Origin: Rhododendron vialii
Lineage: Eukaryota > Streptophyta > Magnoliopsida > Ericales > Ericaceae
DNA length: 64,000 bases
Assembly: GCF_030253575.1 (NCBI RefSeq)
Contig: NC_080567.1
Span: 14,562,501 to 14,626,500, forward strand
Direction: 5' to 3'
The position numbers were made by a program, and so were the translations under genes. A model generated the notes under the pieces. The model was not told the origin of the DNA. It did not search any database and saw nothing but the letters and a program-made list of their open reading frames with translations. Of the stretch, positions 21,301 through 32,840 are shown in pieces; position 1 is the stretch's first letter; each line of letters opens with the position of its first letter.

Positions 21301-23120
21301 ACGTGGAGGGAGGGTGTAATACCCCATGTTTGTGTCTCATGGCTGGGTTACAGGAAGCACGAGTACTCTCATCACACACTACTTCCAAAGAACTTGGGCC
21401 GAAGCATTTTGGGCCACTTGGTTAGGCTCTAACACTTTATTGGGCCTGTGAAGGGTGGGTCTTTACAAAAGGTCACTATTAGTGTCATTTATATTGTGGA
21501 GAAGATAGGTAGACTGATAGAGGTTATTATTCAAGGAATCAAGTGATAAACTTTTCTTCAGATTGTGATGGATAGGAAGGCATCAGTGTAGATGACCTTA
21601 CTAGGGTTTTCCGTCGCTTGTTTCTGGTTGATAAATGTATAGGATTGGGATAGGTTTTCTGTGGTTTGTCTGTCTCTTCATCTAATTTTTGTAATGTGCG
21701 TCAGTGCATGTTATAATTGTACAATCAAAATACATCAAGGCTCATGGCTTATGAGTGGGAAGTGTTTGCTATTGGAATGCATATACTACAACTTCAGCTG
21801 AAATAAGAGAATTGCTTGCTTATGCTTAATTATCTTATCTTACTGCTGCATATCCTTTGTTGTTCAAACAGACATTGAACTTGGTAAAGGGTCGCATCTT
21901 ATATTTGGTGGATTAGGTTGGTTTTCTGGTAATTGGGAAGATTGGTTATACTAACATCAATTGAAGTGTCCGATCATATTTAATGAAGTTACCTGACCTA
22001 TATACTGGAGCAGGATATTAGCAACTCAGCTCAAAGGAAGAAATTAGAAAATTATGGAAGGCTCTTTTCTTTACACACAGAATTTAATTTTTTCTTCAGA
22101 TTTCTAGAATAGGTTCTGACTGTATATGGATTGGAGCTCCGCAGAACTAATGCTTGAACTACTTTCACTCCAACACCTTCTTGACTTGATTGCCAGTTAC
22201 ACTTCATCTCATTAGGAGTTCCTTTTGTCTGCTATTTTCCATTTCTGGGAAAATTGTAACGTTTAAACCTTCAAATGCATTGGGATCTCTGTGGATCTCA
22301 AATGGAGCATCTTCCTGTTTCGCAGGTTTCCAATGATACAAATGTTGCCAATCTTTTTGCTCCATATCAAATTAGGGCTTGTATATTGTTCCTTTTCTTT
22401 AGTTGGTACCACTAAAAAACCGTACTGGATTTCTTTTTAACATATAATTGATGCTTTTCTATTTCTCTCCCAACTGTCACACATCCATACGTAAATGCTC
22501 AGACAAATTAGAACTAGCCACTTTTATTTCTGTCATTCCCCGCGATAGCACCCATGTCATATTTTGCTCTATTGTTTGGTTCTGCTATAATTCTAACACA
22601 TTTTGTGCATCCCTTTTAGAAACGTCATGTATCAATGCCCTTCTTCTTTGTGTAATGCAGAAGAACACGTGCTGCGTTTGATGTGGCACTAAAGGTCCAC
22701 CAGAACATACAACAAAGAGATATTGAAGTGGGTCGGAATCTTGGAAACTGGATCCTCCGTTGTCTTGATAAGATGAAGCCATCAGCTCAGATCCGTGGTA
22801 CCACTTGTGCAAAACCCCCGTCAAGTGGTAACTCTAGCACAAACATGACAAAACAGATATCCAATTCATCTCCCAACCAGAAGACTTCTAGTGGCTTCAA
22901 AAACTCTGATAGGCATCTGTTTACCTCATCAAGAAATACATGGTCGAGACCTTTTCCCACCATTGGAATGATGATGAGGCCAGCTAAGCCTGTTGGAACC
23001 AACACCACACACAGGTATTTGAGTTTCTATGGCACTGAAGCTTCAAGATTTCGCCAAGGAAGAGGGCGATTCGAGGGAGTGATCCGGAAAGACATAATGG
23101 AGTGGATGTTGCAGCACTAA
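18377..23120 (+). CDS. two-exon plant protein of unknown function (196 aa)
   Basis: Exon 1 is 18377-18507 and exon 2 is 22661-23120, with GTATG donor and TGCAG acceptor. The split AG/A codon restores a continuous frame (QRRTRAAFDVALK). The N terminus MVLWEITLGTAYFLGLKRTY is hydrophobic and could be a membrane anchor or signal. Residues 22-80 are basic and helical (LALKIQRRLIF, HQNIQQRDIEVGRNLGNWILRCLDK). The middle is Ser/Asn-rich and low in complexity, and the last 50 residues contain MMMRPAKPVG and end KDIMEWMLQH. I recall similar plant proteins with the same start but no assigned function. Both splice sites and the length of the joined frame support a real gene. The 4.15-kb intron is large for a coding gene of this size. 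Confidence 0.78.
18508..22660 (+). other. 4.15-kb intron of the 18377 gene
   Basis: T-rich, with many short frames and no coherent gene on either strand. No complete transposon with TIRs and target duplication was recognised. A possible LTR-like stretch (TGTAATACCCC at about 21317) lacks a duplication. The acceptor is preceded by a pyrimidine-rich tract (CTTCTTTGTGTAATGCAG). Confidence 0.7.
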
Positions 23121-24569
23121 GGCAGATGGATAGATTTGCCATTTGCCTTCGCTGTGGGATTTGTCCAGTGCTGGGCTCAATATCCAGACTATGCCATGTT
23201 AAGGCTGTATTTCAAAGAGATGGTATTTCAAAGAAGATGCGAACGGTCTCTAGAAAACTGCTGGCTTAACCTTGTTTTCTTTGTGGTTAATTATGTGCTC
23301 AAGTGAGACATAACCTTATATTTTCTGGGTCATGTAGTTTCTGGATAGGAGATGGTTTTACTGTTTGTTTAGTCGGTTGTATTTTCTAGACATGGGATGG
23401 TTTTACATGTAGCAAGAATAAGCGTAGCAATTGAAGATGTATCACAGATTCACAAATGAGTCGCAAAGAAATTCAGATTAGGAAATCCTGAAATCTTTTT
23501 ATCAACCATAATCACGCACGTATGGAAGCAGATGTCTTAATGCATTTCTGATAACTAGACACATATCTCCATAGAATGGCAAGTCAATACATAGAATGGC
23601 AAGTCAATACAAATGAATTCCATGTTTCTATACTGAAGGCCGTGAGAAATATGTAGAGGGAAAAACGTCGACAGGGCAACTGGAAGAATATTAACGTTGT
23701 TCACTTCATCATCCTCTTCGTTTTTACCTTCCCCTCTATAAATCCTTCCAACATCATTAATTGCAACGAAGCCGAATTCCAAGAACAAACAAACAGAAAC
23801 AATTTCAAGCACTACTACAACAGTAGCAACTTAACTCGCAGATCATGCACATTTATCGCACAACAAATAAAAAAAACCCATATTTCTACTCGAAATAGTT
23901 GGAACTTGGAAGTGAAGTTCAATCCACTTGTAATGAACTAAGAAGAATTGCAAAGTAATATCGGCTGAAGTAAATATCAGCATAATGTTTCTTCCTACCT
24001 ACTGGTTAAACAAGAAATCATTACAAAGGGAAAGACAATGCACAACCCCGAGAGCCAAGTCTTAAGCTCAGGTTCTGCTTTTCAGTTACTACATACTCAT
24101 AAACCAAGTATACAACATTGAGTCTGTATTCTCAGTTCTGCTTTTCAGCTACTACAAGTTCATAAACCAAGTATAACATGTAAACAACCATGGGTCCCAT
24201 GTATTGGGACATTGGGATGAGGCCAGAAAAAGAACATTCGTACATGAAGTCCGTCTTAAGATGCAAATCCTGACTCTTCCAGAAAAGTCATGTACGTGCT
24301 GTAAGGAATACCTCATGGATCATCAACAGTATTAGCAGAAAGCTACTTGTCAACTGAGTCACAGCTGCACCACCTCTGCCAATGTACACCCAGAAGCCAT
24401 CTGAAGCAGAACTGTTAAGGAAAGAGCTTCCGGTCCCAGTTCTTTTTTTTTATCAGTGCTTCCGGTGGTCCCTGTTCGGTATTGCTTCAGGAAAATATTG
24501 TCCTTGAAAACCGATAAAATTGTGAGATAGAATTTGAAACGAGAACATTCGCGGAATGGTAGGGGTAGA
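23121..24569. other. 3'UTR and intergenic spacer
   Basis: The first few hundred bases are probably the 3'UTR of the upstream gene. A partial duplication with GTTCTGCTTTTCAG lies at about 24071-24180. No gene was seen. Confidence 0.4.
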
Positions 24570-24574
24570 ACCAA

Positions 24575-24880
24575 TTGAAGATAGACGAAGAAAATAGATT
24601 AAGGTGGTTTGGATGTGTTTGTAGTAGATCGACTGATTCTGTAGTTAGAAAGAGCGATATCAGTACGATTGAGGGTAACACTAAAGGGAAGAGAAGACCA
24701 AAATTGACATTGGAGGTGGTAATTTGAAAGGATCTAGGATTTTTTGAATATTATGGAACTCGATGCTCTTGATAAAGCTCAATAGAGAGAGAGAGAGAAA
24801 AAAAAAAACAGATTTATGTAGCTGGCCCCAATTGATTGGGAGCTAGGCATTGTTTGATTTGGTTTGGTTTGAAACGTATA
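24575..24880 (+). mobile_element. decayed LINE (L1-type) 3' end
   Basis: The plus-strand translation, with stops, follows the C terminus of plant LINE reverse transcriptase ORFs: a WFG..H-like start, RKSDISTIEGNTKGRRRPK, LEVV, KDLG, then the 3' ending GCTGGCCCCAATTGATTGGGA and a TTTGATTTGGTTTGG tail. It is 5'-truncated, with several stops and a GA/A run inserted at 24785-24810. It is the most complete of three such tails in the window. Confidence 0.65.
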
Positions 24881-26736
24881 AAACAAAAGCAACTCAAAAA
24901 GTTTTCGTGAAACTGTTGCCAAAGTAGTATTTTGGAACATCTCCTAAAAACAGCACAATTTTCAGCATACTACAATGAGAGTTCCTGATAAGTGATTACA
25001 AATTCAAAAGAAAATGAAACAAACAGAAAACATAATCTCGTGCTTTCATCAATTTTATTTTTGAAAGTTCTGTATGTATAGTTTCATAGGTATGTTTTTG
25101 AAAGTTTCAGAAAGAAAAGAAGTGAAAAGGGTAATGGGAAAAAAATACCAAACAGGTCCTAGAAGTTCTGCAGTTGTCTCTAAGAGCAAAAGAGAAACGC
25201 ATAGGATTTGTAGGAGATTGTAACCTCAACAAGTTTGTTACCAATACAAGCAGCTTATAGCATGCCCTGGACCAATGCTGATTGTTTGCTAATTAGTGAC
25301 GATTCCTGGCCTGTCATAGCAAGTTTCCCATACCCAAATTGAAAGTACCTGCAAGAAGAGAATAACCTGATCAACATTTTATGAGCCAGACTAAGTCTGA
25401 AAAGATTTCAGGTTGAAGGTCACTTGAAACAAGTTGAATCTCAGATCTTATTGCTTAGTTTGTGGGACGCGTAAATTAGCTACGTCATCTTTACTTTGAT
25501 ACTCTACGGGTATAACATGAAAAGAACGTGGAAGCCCATTAGTCTGAATATCCATGAATCAGTCAATGCCCTAATGTTTACACCAGACCTGTTTTCCATC
25601 TCCCTCCATTGATCAACAGGAGATCCCAATCTGTTACATTATACACATTATCTCTTGTTAAAATAATCTCTCTTGAAAGCACCGTTCCTTGTTGAGCGCA
25701 AGGTGTTGGCAATTGGAAAATCTAAATAATGGTCAGAATACTTTGTAATGAAATATCAGGTTTCAGCTGTGCTTTCAATCCTTATCTACCCAATTACAAT
25801 CCAAAAACCATAAACCCCCGACCCTTAACCTTCGTTGTAATTTACTTTTTCACAAAAAAGAAAAAAGAAAAAAAGAAATGGAAGTATAACAAAAAGCACA
25901 TCTCATCCAATTTCTTTACTCGCACCCTAAAACTTCCTACGCAACGCTGTCGCCTCATTCCAGCATTGACCTAAGAAAAACAAGACGTCTTATGTGGAAA
26001 ACTTCTGAGTGAAAATAATTAAATTGGTCAATGGACTAATGCTGAACAATGGAAGGAACGGGTGGGAGAAGGGGCTGCAGGACGATCTTCTTCACATGCT
26101 CAAAGAACTACCAAATGCCATTCCAATCAAATAGGATGAGATAACCCAATCTCTATTCTTCTAACCAGAACAGTGTAAAACAAGAGCTTTATGACCAAAT
26201 AAGACCAAACCAAGACGTATAAAATGGAGATCCCAACGAAAGCCATTCATTAACCTACCTATCCAACAAAGCTCCACTGCTATCTCTTCCAGAAAGCTTA
26301 TAGCACCAGCTTGAAGCCCTTTGACAAGAAATTACCCCTGAGATCAAAATTCAAAATATGAGGTACAAAGCTACACGAGGGTCACCCAGAAAGAGGCCTT
26401 AAAATATTTAACTCTAACCATATATACACCATCAATCCACGATGAGAACTCAAAGCAATTGCAATGCAAATTAACAGATCATACAAAGACTCCTTGCAAG
26501 CCATTATGCACGAATCTTGTTGATAACACAGAAAAATAAATACGTGCACATAGCTAAAAAGCCCACCAAGAAGCAAATGAAGACATTTCATCAAGCCCGT
26601 ATTTCCATATCATATGGCTTGCACCACGTATTCACCGTGCCACTAAGAGTAGCCAAATTATTTCCAACTGAAGCAGCAAAAGCAAGATAGATTAAAAGTA
26701 ATTTAAAAAAAATACCAAGACAACATGTCAATTAGC
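24881..26736. other. intergenic spacer upstream of the F-box gene's 3' end
   Basis: AT-rich. Short frames at 25729-25974 and 26382-26594 show no domain. Part is probably the 3'UTR of the F-box gene. Confidence 0.4.
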
Positions 26737-27876
26737 TTACATATTCTTCTCCTCTTGTTCTTGCTGCTTCTTCGGATCAATTTCACTTCCATCAGTGAGA
26801 GGGACAAGGCTTCCCACCCACATCTCTACCTGCGAGAATCCTCGTAAACTACGCATCGTAACATTCTTGATTGCCTCCCGTTCTAAGGTGTACCAAAGAA
26901 ATCTCCTAGTGTCTTGTTCCAATAATATTTCCTCACCACTCTGTGAGTAAGCAATGGGCATCACATACTGGAAAGGCCCAATCACACCCGGTTGCACAAT
27001 CGAAATCAACTTACTCCACGATTCATTCACTCCGTACTCTTTCATCACCCATATATCAACCCTATCCAAGTAGTAATTGCAAATCAACGAAAGACATCCC
27101 CCCAAGCTCTGCAAATCCATAAAGAAATTCCCATCGGAATACACTGGCTGTGGCACTAATTTAAATTCCTCACGACCTAGATCAAACCCGATAATCAAAC
27201 CAGGATTAAAGGCCTCCGGTTCAGTTGTCACAACCCAGTGCAAAACACCACCAGCTAGCACCCCACCCGCCCTCTGCAAATTTGGGTATTGAGGGAACTT
27301 CTTAGCCCTATGCCACGAATTCGATCTCACACTATAAACCTTAACCTCGAAATCGAAACAACCATCATCAATCCCTTTGAGCACCACAATCCTCACCACC
27401 TTGTAATCAAGGCTAACCCTATCGTACCCGAATCCATAAACCCGACTCTCGTAGTACCTAGACAAGTTCTGGAACTCGATCGATGCGTAGGGCAACCTCC
27501 TCGACCTGCGCGTCGACGGGTTCCACAAGACCAGGGTATCCATCGTGTTGGACATGCACAGCAACCCATCGCAGGAGCCCCACACGTGGGTCCCGTAGTC
27601 CTGACACCACAAGGGGTGGTGGGTTATCTGCACGGCGTCGATCACCGCGGAGCCGTAAAGGGAGTCGAATTCCAGGGAGGAGAGGCGGTTGTCCTGCCTC
27701 AGTATGAGGCTGCGATTGGTTCTGGTTTGGATTGACCGGTTGAGATGCAAGTGAAAGAAATCAGAGCTGTCGATCAGGTCACGCCAGGACACGGAAACGC
27801 ACCTGAATTGGAGAAGGGTGGTCACCGGCAAACGGGAGAGTATGTCCGTGAGCACCTCCTCAGGCAGCTGGGACAT
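26737..27876 (-). CDS. F-box protein with FBA-type associated domain (CPR1/CPR30-like)
   Basis: An intronless 379-aa protein. Residues 2-45 form an F-box (LPEEVLTDILSRLPVTTLLQ, then FRCVSVSWRDLIDS). The rest matches the F-box-associated interaction domain: GSCDGLLCMS and LWNPSTRR near residues 100-125, YGFGYD about 148, YKVVRI, then VYSVRSNSWHR, GGVLHWV, FDLGREEF, LGGCLSLIC, and IWVMKEYGVNESWSKL about 275-290. Such proteins are substrate receptors of SCF ubiquitin ligases, binding SKP1/ASK through the F-box. In Arabidopsis CPR1 targets NLR immune receptors, but this large family is diverse and the substrate here cannot be read. The C-terminal tail is rich in K, Q and E. No lesion is seen. Confidence 0.9.
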   Translation of the reverse strand: MSQLPEEVLTDILSRLPVTTLLQFRCVSVSWRDLIDSSDFFHLHLNRSIQTRTNRSLILRQDNRLSSLEFDSLYGSAVIDAVQITHHPLWCQDYGTHVWGSCDGLLCMSNTMDTLVLWNPSTRRSRRLPYASIEFQNLSRYYESRVYGFGYDRVSLDYKVVRIVVLKGIDDGCFDFEVKVYSVRSNSWHRAKKFPQYPNLQRAGGVLAGGVLHWVVTTEPEAFNPGLIIGFDLGREEFKLVPQPVYSDGNFFMDLQSLGGCLSLICNYYLDRVDIWVMKEYGVNESWSKLISIVQPGVIGPFQYVMPIAYSQSGEEILLEQDTRRFLWYTLEREAIKNVTMRSLRGFSQVEMWVGSLVPLTDGSEIDPKKQQEQEEKNM

Positions 27877-28976
27877 GGGTTAGACTTAGAACTGTTTTTT
27901 TTTTTAAAAAAACTGAAGAGGAATTGACTGGATTTGTATACGTGTGAGATGTTTTTGTTTTGGGTAAGTGTGAGATGTTTAGGGTTCGGTATTGAGTTCA
28001 GTCTTCGGTTGTATTCAGTTGTGTGGCTAGGGTATGGATTTGGTTGAGAAATGGGAAGTGTCCAATGGGGAAGAAGAGGGCTTGAGGGAGAGTGAGCTCT
28101 ATATATATTACGTATTATTATTATGTGTTTGTGTGAGAAGTTTCGAGCCGCTTTCGGCTTTCCCCCAGTTTATAAAAACTGTCCAGTACCGTCAGGCAGT
28201 TTTTTACTGTTTCTCTGTATGTCGATGAAGTTCAGTTTAGGCCGTTTGTGAGTTTTTTTCCTAGTCTAACTTGATTTTTGACGGGGTCTGTATGCTCGAT
28301 GAGCTTTAAAAAGCTAAAACGGTTTCGATCATTATCATAGACCTGAAATTGGCCAACAACAGATCCAAATTGGAGCAGATTGGATGGAGCCCAAATTGTA
28401 TGGGAACCGAGTCGGGAAGAAAATTGAGTTTTAAATAAAAGACAATCGTCATAGTCATACTTGATAATTTCCTGAAATTTGTTGGAATATATTTTTAAAA
28501 GAGACTATTGAAAAAGTATGTATTAGATATTGATTTAGAAAAATGCTAAGGAGAACAAGACGTAAGAGTATTAGATGAGAATCTGACTAAAGTTGTAGAA
28601 AAATAACAAAATAGATTGACATTGACAATTATAACAATTAGTTTTATTCAAACGTAGTTTATGGATTCCGCTATAAAATCTTGTACATAAAACATCAACT
28701 CGATTAAAAAATGATATAGTTAAATGACCCTATAAAAGAGGGTTTTAGCTTATTTTCTTAGAATTCTTTATTTGGTGTTATTTTTGAATTATTTATTTCT
28801 CTTGACTCAAGGAACAAAAAAGAAAAAAATATGACTAAAAGTTTTAAAAAATTTACTGGAGATAATACCAATTCAAAACAAACATATTTTTTGAACAGTT
28901 TTTCTAAAACTTTTTTCAAGTTTGAGTTTTTTTTTTACCTTTCTTATTTTTCTCGTTAATTGACAGGAATAAATAG
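27877..28976. other. F-box gene 5' flank and spacer
   Basis: A T/A homopolymer run sits at 27895-27912, just ahead of the start codon. The ORF at 28034-28228 has no domain and probably lies in promoter sequence. CTATATATATTA near 28100 is a possible TATA box for minus-strand transcription. Confidence 0.35.
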
Positions 28977-28984
28977 TCCAAAAC

Positions 28985-29638
28985 CAGGACCGACCCAAGG
29001 AATTTGGGGGCCCGAGGCAACTCATTCAATGGCACCTTAAATTTTTGTCACAATTACATAATAATAAGAGATTATTTCATTATAAAAAAAATTAGACCAA
29101 ATTTAGACTCCGTTTGTTTCGATGTAAAATGTTTTACAATGTAAAATATTTTTTTCATAAAACAAATTTTAGACTTTTATTTTTCAATATTTGGTTGACA
29201 CTTGAAAAATATTTTCAGAAATCAACAAATTAGTGTAGAGAGAGAGGGGGAGGCTTAAAGAATGGAGAGATCTGAAAATATTGGAATTGAACATTGGTCA
29301 GGATTGACGATCAAGGAAATTGAGTAGTGAGAATTGCAGTAGAAAGCAGAGGATTCATTTCGAAAAATAACTTATGAAAGATTTAAGGGTAACTCATTTT
29401 CACCCAATTAATGAAAAATATTTTACATGTAAAATATTTTTCTCATTTTTACATAACCAAATACCGAAAAATAGATAAAATATCTTACCGAAAAATATTT
29501 TACGCCCAAACAAATGGAGCCTTAATAAAAAACATACTTTGATTTAGTGGTTTGGGTGTTTCTTCGTGTTCTCTTTTGGGCCAAAATTTGAGGCCCCAGG
29601 TAGGCCTCTCAAGTATTGCCGCCCACGGGCTGGGCCTG
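28985..29638. mobile_element. hAT-type non-autonomous element
   Basis: The ends CAGGACCGACCC and GGGCTGGGCCTG are imperfect inverted repeats with the CAGG..CCTG border usual for hAT miniatures. A perfect 8-bp target duplication TCCAAAAC lies at 28977-28984 and 29639-29646. No transposase is encoded. A second element (29106-29521) is nested in it. Confidence 0.88.
29106..29521. mobile_element. TTA-flanked MITE nested in the hAT element
   Basis: Inverted ends GACTCCGTTTGTTTCGATGT and its imperfect complement GCCCAAACAAATGGAGCC, with TTA at 29103-29105 and 29522-29524. This points to PIF/Harbinger (Tourist-like). The interior repeats GTAAAATATTTTTC words in both orientations. 416 bp, no ORF. 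Confidence 0.8.
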
Positions 29639-29813
29639 TCCAAAACATATCGACTCCAAACAAACTGAAATTCAAAATGAAAACAAAAAGAAATAAGTTA
29701 ACACAATGTCACAAACACCCTAGCATTTTTGTATGAAAAATGGCATATGAAGTTTCAAATCATATTTATGCTTTCATTTTTATTGTGTTTTGTAAAAATA
29801 TGATTCATCGATG

Positions 29814-29914
29814 GAGAAAGCTAAATTTTGCTGAAATCGTTTAGAGAAAGCTGAATTTTACTGAAGTAGTTTAGAGAAAGCTGAATTTTACTGAAGTAGT
29901 TTAGAGAAAGCTGA
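29814..29914. repeat. 30-bp tandem repeat, about 3.3 copies
   Basis: The unit GAGAAAGCTGAATTTTACTG plus AAGTAGTTTA is repeated. The first copy is the most diverged and the last two are identical. Confidence 0.9.
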
Positions 29915-30350
29915 TATGATTGATTCTTAGTCCCCTGTGGACATAGGGATGGTGCCGCTGCCCCACCGAGTGGGATTTGCTTGAGTCTCACTCTGATTGA
30001 TAAATGTTCACTTCATAAAACTTGTCTCATATAATAAATATGCAAAAAATCAGTTTGATCAGATATCATAAAGTGCTTGATCATAACACTTTTATTTTGA
30101 AAAGAATAGATCTGAAGTACTAGATCAAACCACTGTAACCCATTATTTGCAAGTTATATGTGTTCCGATCAAATACGTAATAATACTCGATTGAGCTGAT
30201 TTTTTGCATACATATTCTCCGTGATGAACTTTACAAAGTAAATATTTTCGATCAATTGAGACCGAATTGGGCCCCATTTGACTGGACAACACGGTACTGA
30301 CCTTTTGAGAGGGGCATGACTATCCCTCAGCATCAGTTACCTTTTTTTTA

Positions 30351-31725
30351 GGGCAAATTTCACTGACCTCCCCTGAGGTTTCTGACACGAACAGAAACCT
30401 CTCCTGAGGTTTCTAAAATAACACTGCCCTCCCATCCTTTACCTGAAAATACCAAAGGACCCCCTCTCCGTTAATTGAACGTTAAAAACGGATGGAAAAG
30501 ATTATTTCTCTGTCCACCCACTACTAAAACTAAACTAAACTCCCAACCAAACAAAACCGATGTCATTGTACTATATTTTTTACAATACCTATACTACCCT
30601 CACCAAACTCTTTACCCCTCTTATTTATAAAATATAAAATACAAAAATCACTACACTTTGTACCCGTTTCACTTTGAGATTTTGTCCTTATTTAAAAGGT
30701 TTCACATTTGCTAATTTTCTATCAAACTTTTTTGAATTATTCGTTCGTCTCGATAAGAGGAATTGAAAAAGTAAAAAAATTAAGACTTTTACCAAATATT
30801 TTGAGAAATTCAATATTTTGGATAAAAGTAACAATTTTATATTCTTTTGATTCCTCTCGTTGAGACAAACCAATGATCCACAAAAATTAACACAAAACTA
30901 GTAAATACAAAAAAAATTCAAATATGGACAAAAATAAAAAAGCCTAAAAATCCCACAAACAGGTCCGCATGAAAAAAATTCGAATATGAACAAAAACTAA
31001 AAAGCCTAAAAATTTCACAAACAAATCCCTTAAAAACCAAAAAACAAACTATTGGCAATGGAGGGTACGGGCTTGTTAGTGGGATTTTTAGGCTTTTTGA
31101 TTTTTACGGGGTTTGTTTGTAGGATTTTTAGGCTTTTTGATTTTTGTTCATATTTGAATTTTTTCGTATTTGCAAGTTTTGCGTTAAATTTTTGTGGATT
31201 ATTATTGGCTTATCTCAACAAGAGGAATTAAAATAGTACAAAATTATTATTTTTACCCAAAATATTGAATTTCTCAAAATATTTGGAAAAAATCTTAATT
31301 TTTTACTTTTTCAATTCCTCTTATCAAGACGAACTAATAATTCACAAAAATTTGATAGAAGATTAACAAATGTGAATCCTTTTAAATAAGGACAAAATCT
31401 CAAAATGAAACCGGTACAAAGTGTAGTGATTTTTGTATTTTATATTTTATAAATAAGAGGGGTAAAGAGTTTGGTGAGGGTAGTATAGGTATTGTAAAAA
31501 ATATAGTACAATAACATCGGTTTTGTTTGGTTGGGAGTTTAGTTTAGTTTTAGTAGTGGGTGGAGAGAGAAATAACCTTTTCCATCCGTTTTTAACGTCC
31601 AATTAACGGAGAGGGGGGTCCCTTGGTATTTTCAGGTAAAAGAGGAGGGCAGTGTTATTTCAGAAACCTCAGGGGAGGTTTCTGTTCGTGTCAGAAACCT
31701 CAGGGGAGGTCAGTGAAATTTGCCC
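30351..31725. mobile_element. large foldback element, MULE-type (1375 bp)
   Basis: The first and last 40 bp are mirror complements (GGGCAAATTTCACTGACC at the left, GGTCAGTGAAATTTGCCC at the right), and the arms stay complementary for roughly 560 bp each. The centre itself repeats the GGATTTTTAGGCTTTTTGATTTT words. The 9-bp target duplication TTTTTTTTA (30342-30350 and 31726-31734) matches MULE behaviour, although a homopolymer site is weak evidence. Within each arm the GAGGTTTCTGACACGAACAG end is doubled. No coding capacity was seen. Confidence 0.85.
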
Positions 31726-31734
31726 TTTTTTTTA

Positions 31735-32840
31735 TTATCAGAGATTCAGTCACCTTTATGAGACATAAGTGAGCTAAAATTGGATCCCAAGGGGTTTGAC
31801 AAGTTCAAATTTCATGAAAGTTAAATATTTCAAATTTTTGGGTTATAAAAGATTTGTTCCATCGTTAATTTTAGGATTCACAATTACTCTAGGTGCATAT
31901 AAGTTGACGCATAACCGGGAAAAAAAAATGAAAAAGAAAAGAACTACTACTAAAAAGGATTCAAAGTGAACGGGAACGGGAACGGGACCGGAGTCACTGG
32001 ACAAATACAAAAGTGGAGGGGAACCACATGAGATAAGTATGTATGGGTACTAGTATTGGCCTTGAGATCCCCTGTCCGACTCTTCCCGTTCGATCCGTCT
32101 ATCCACTTCTCTCGGCCGTTAATTTTGTAAATCAACGGCTGCGATGAACCAAGCATGTTTTGTTCTAAAATGATGTTGTTTTGAAAAAAAAATATTCGGC
32201 CTTTCTCAACCCTTTGATTTGCAAGATCAACGACCAAAATGGGTGGAGCAGGCAGGTCGAACAAGGGATTCGGACTCCTAGTATTCCACCGTGTTTTTCT
32301 TTTCCTTGTCTCGAAGCCATCAGCACCATTAACCAGATGACGTGTGGGGACTAATTAACCAGATGACGTGTGGGGACTACTTACCGTGTCAAAAAAGTTA
32401 GCCTATTTCGTCGAAAATAAGCTTTAAAAAGGTCGTACATGTCAAGAAAGTAGTTACTCAACCGAAAAGGGTTTGGCTAAATGGTTCTGAGAAAGTAATA
32501 AGTGTTTTTTTATGAGTTCACAGATTTTTACGGAAGCCAAACATTTCCAATCATGGAGGCATTGAGAGTTATATCCGGTCATTACTTTTACAACCCCAGA
32601 AGTAGACAAAATGTATGTAAATTAATCCGAACATCAAATTACCAAAAAGAAAAGGAAAATAAAAAAAAGTTGTTTCCTCCCCCCTGCAACCTCTACTTTC
32701 CTAAAAGTGAAAGCAACAATGGCGCACACAGCAAGTTGGTTGCACCCCCCGGAAGAAAAGAACATACTAACAACTTAACAAGCCTCTGCGTTTTAAATCA
32801 AGTCCTTTTTGGTCGTCTTTTTTTTCAATTTTTTTAATAC
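31735..32840. other. intergenic stretch with a 29-bp tandem pair
   Basis: At about 32326-32384 the sequence ATTAACCAGATGACGTGTGG plus GGACTA is present twice in tandem. The frames at 31950-32264 and 32502-32837 show no domain and are not called as genes. Confidence 0.4.

Noticed and set aside
21317-21468. TGTAATACCCC..TTTACA stretch resembling a solo LTR in the large intron
   Set aside because: Flanking pentamers do not match and no 5S-like or other LTR hallmark is present.
27289-27735. Plus-strand ORF of 148 codons
   Set aside because: Shadow of the F-box gene on the other strand.
28034-28228. Plus-strand 64-codon ORF upstream of the F-box gene
   Set aside because: No domain, and it overlaps the presumed promoter of the F-box gene.
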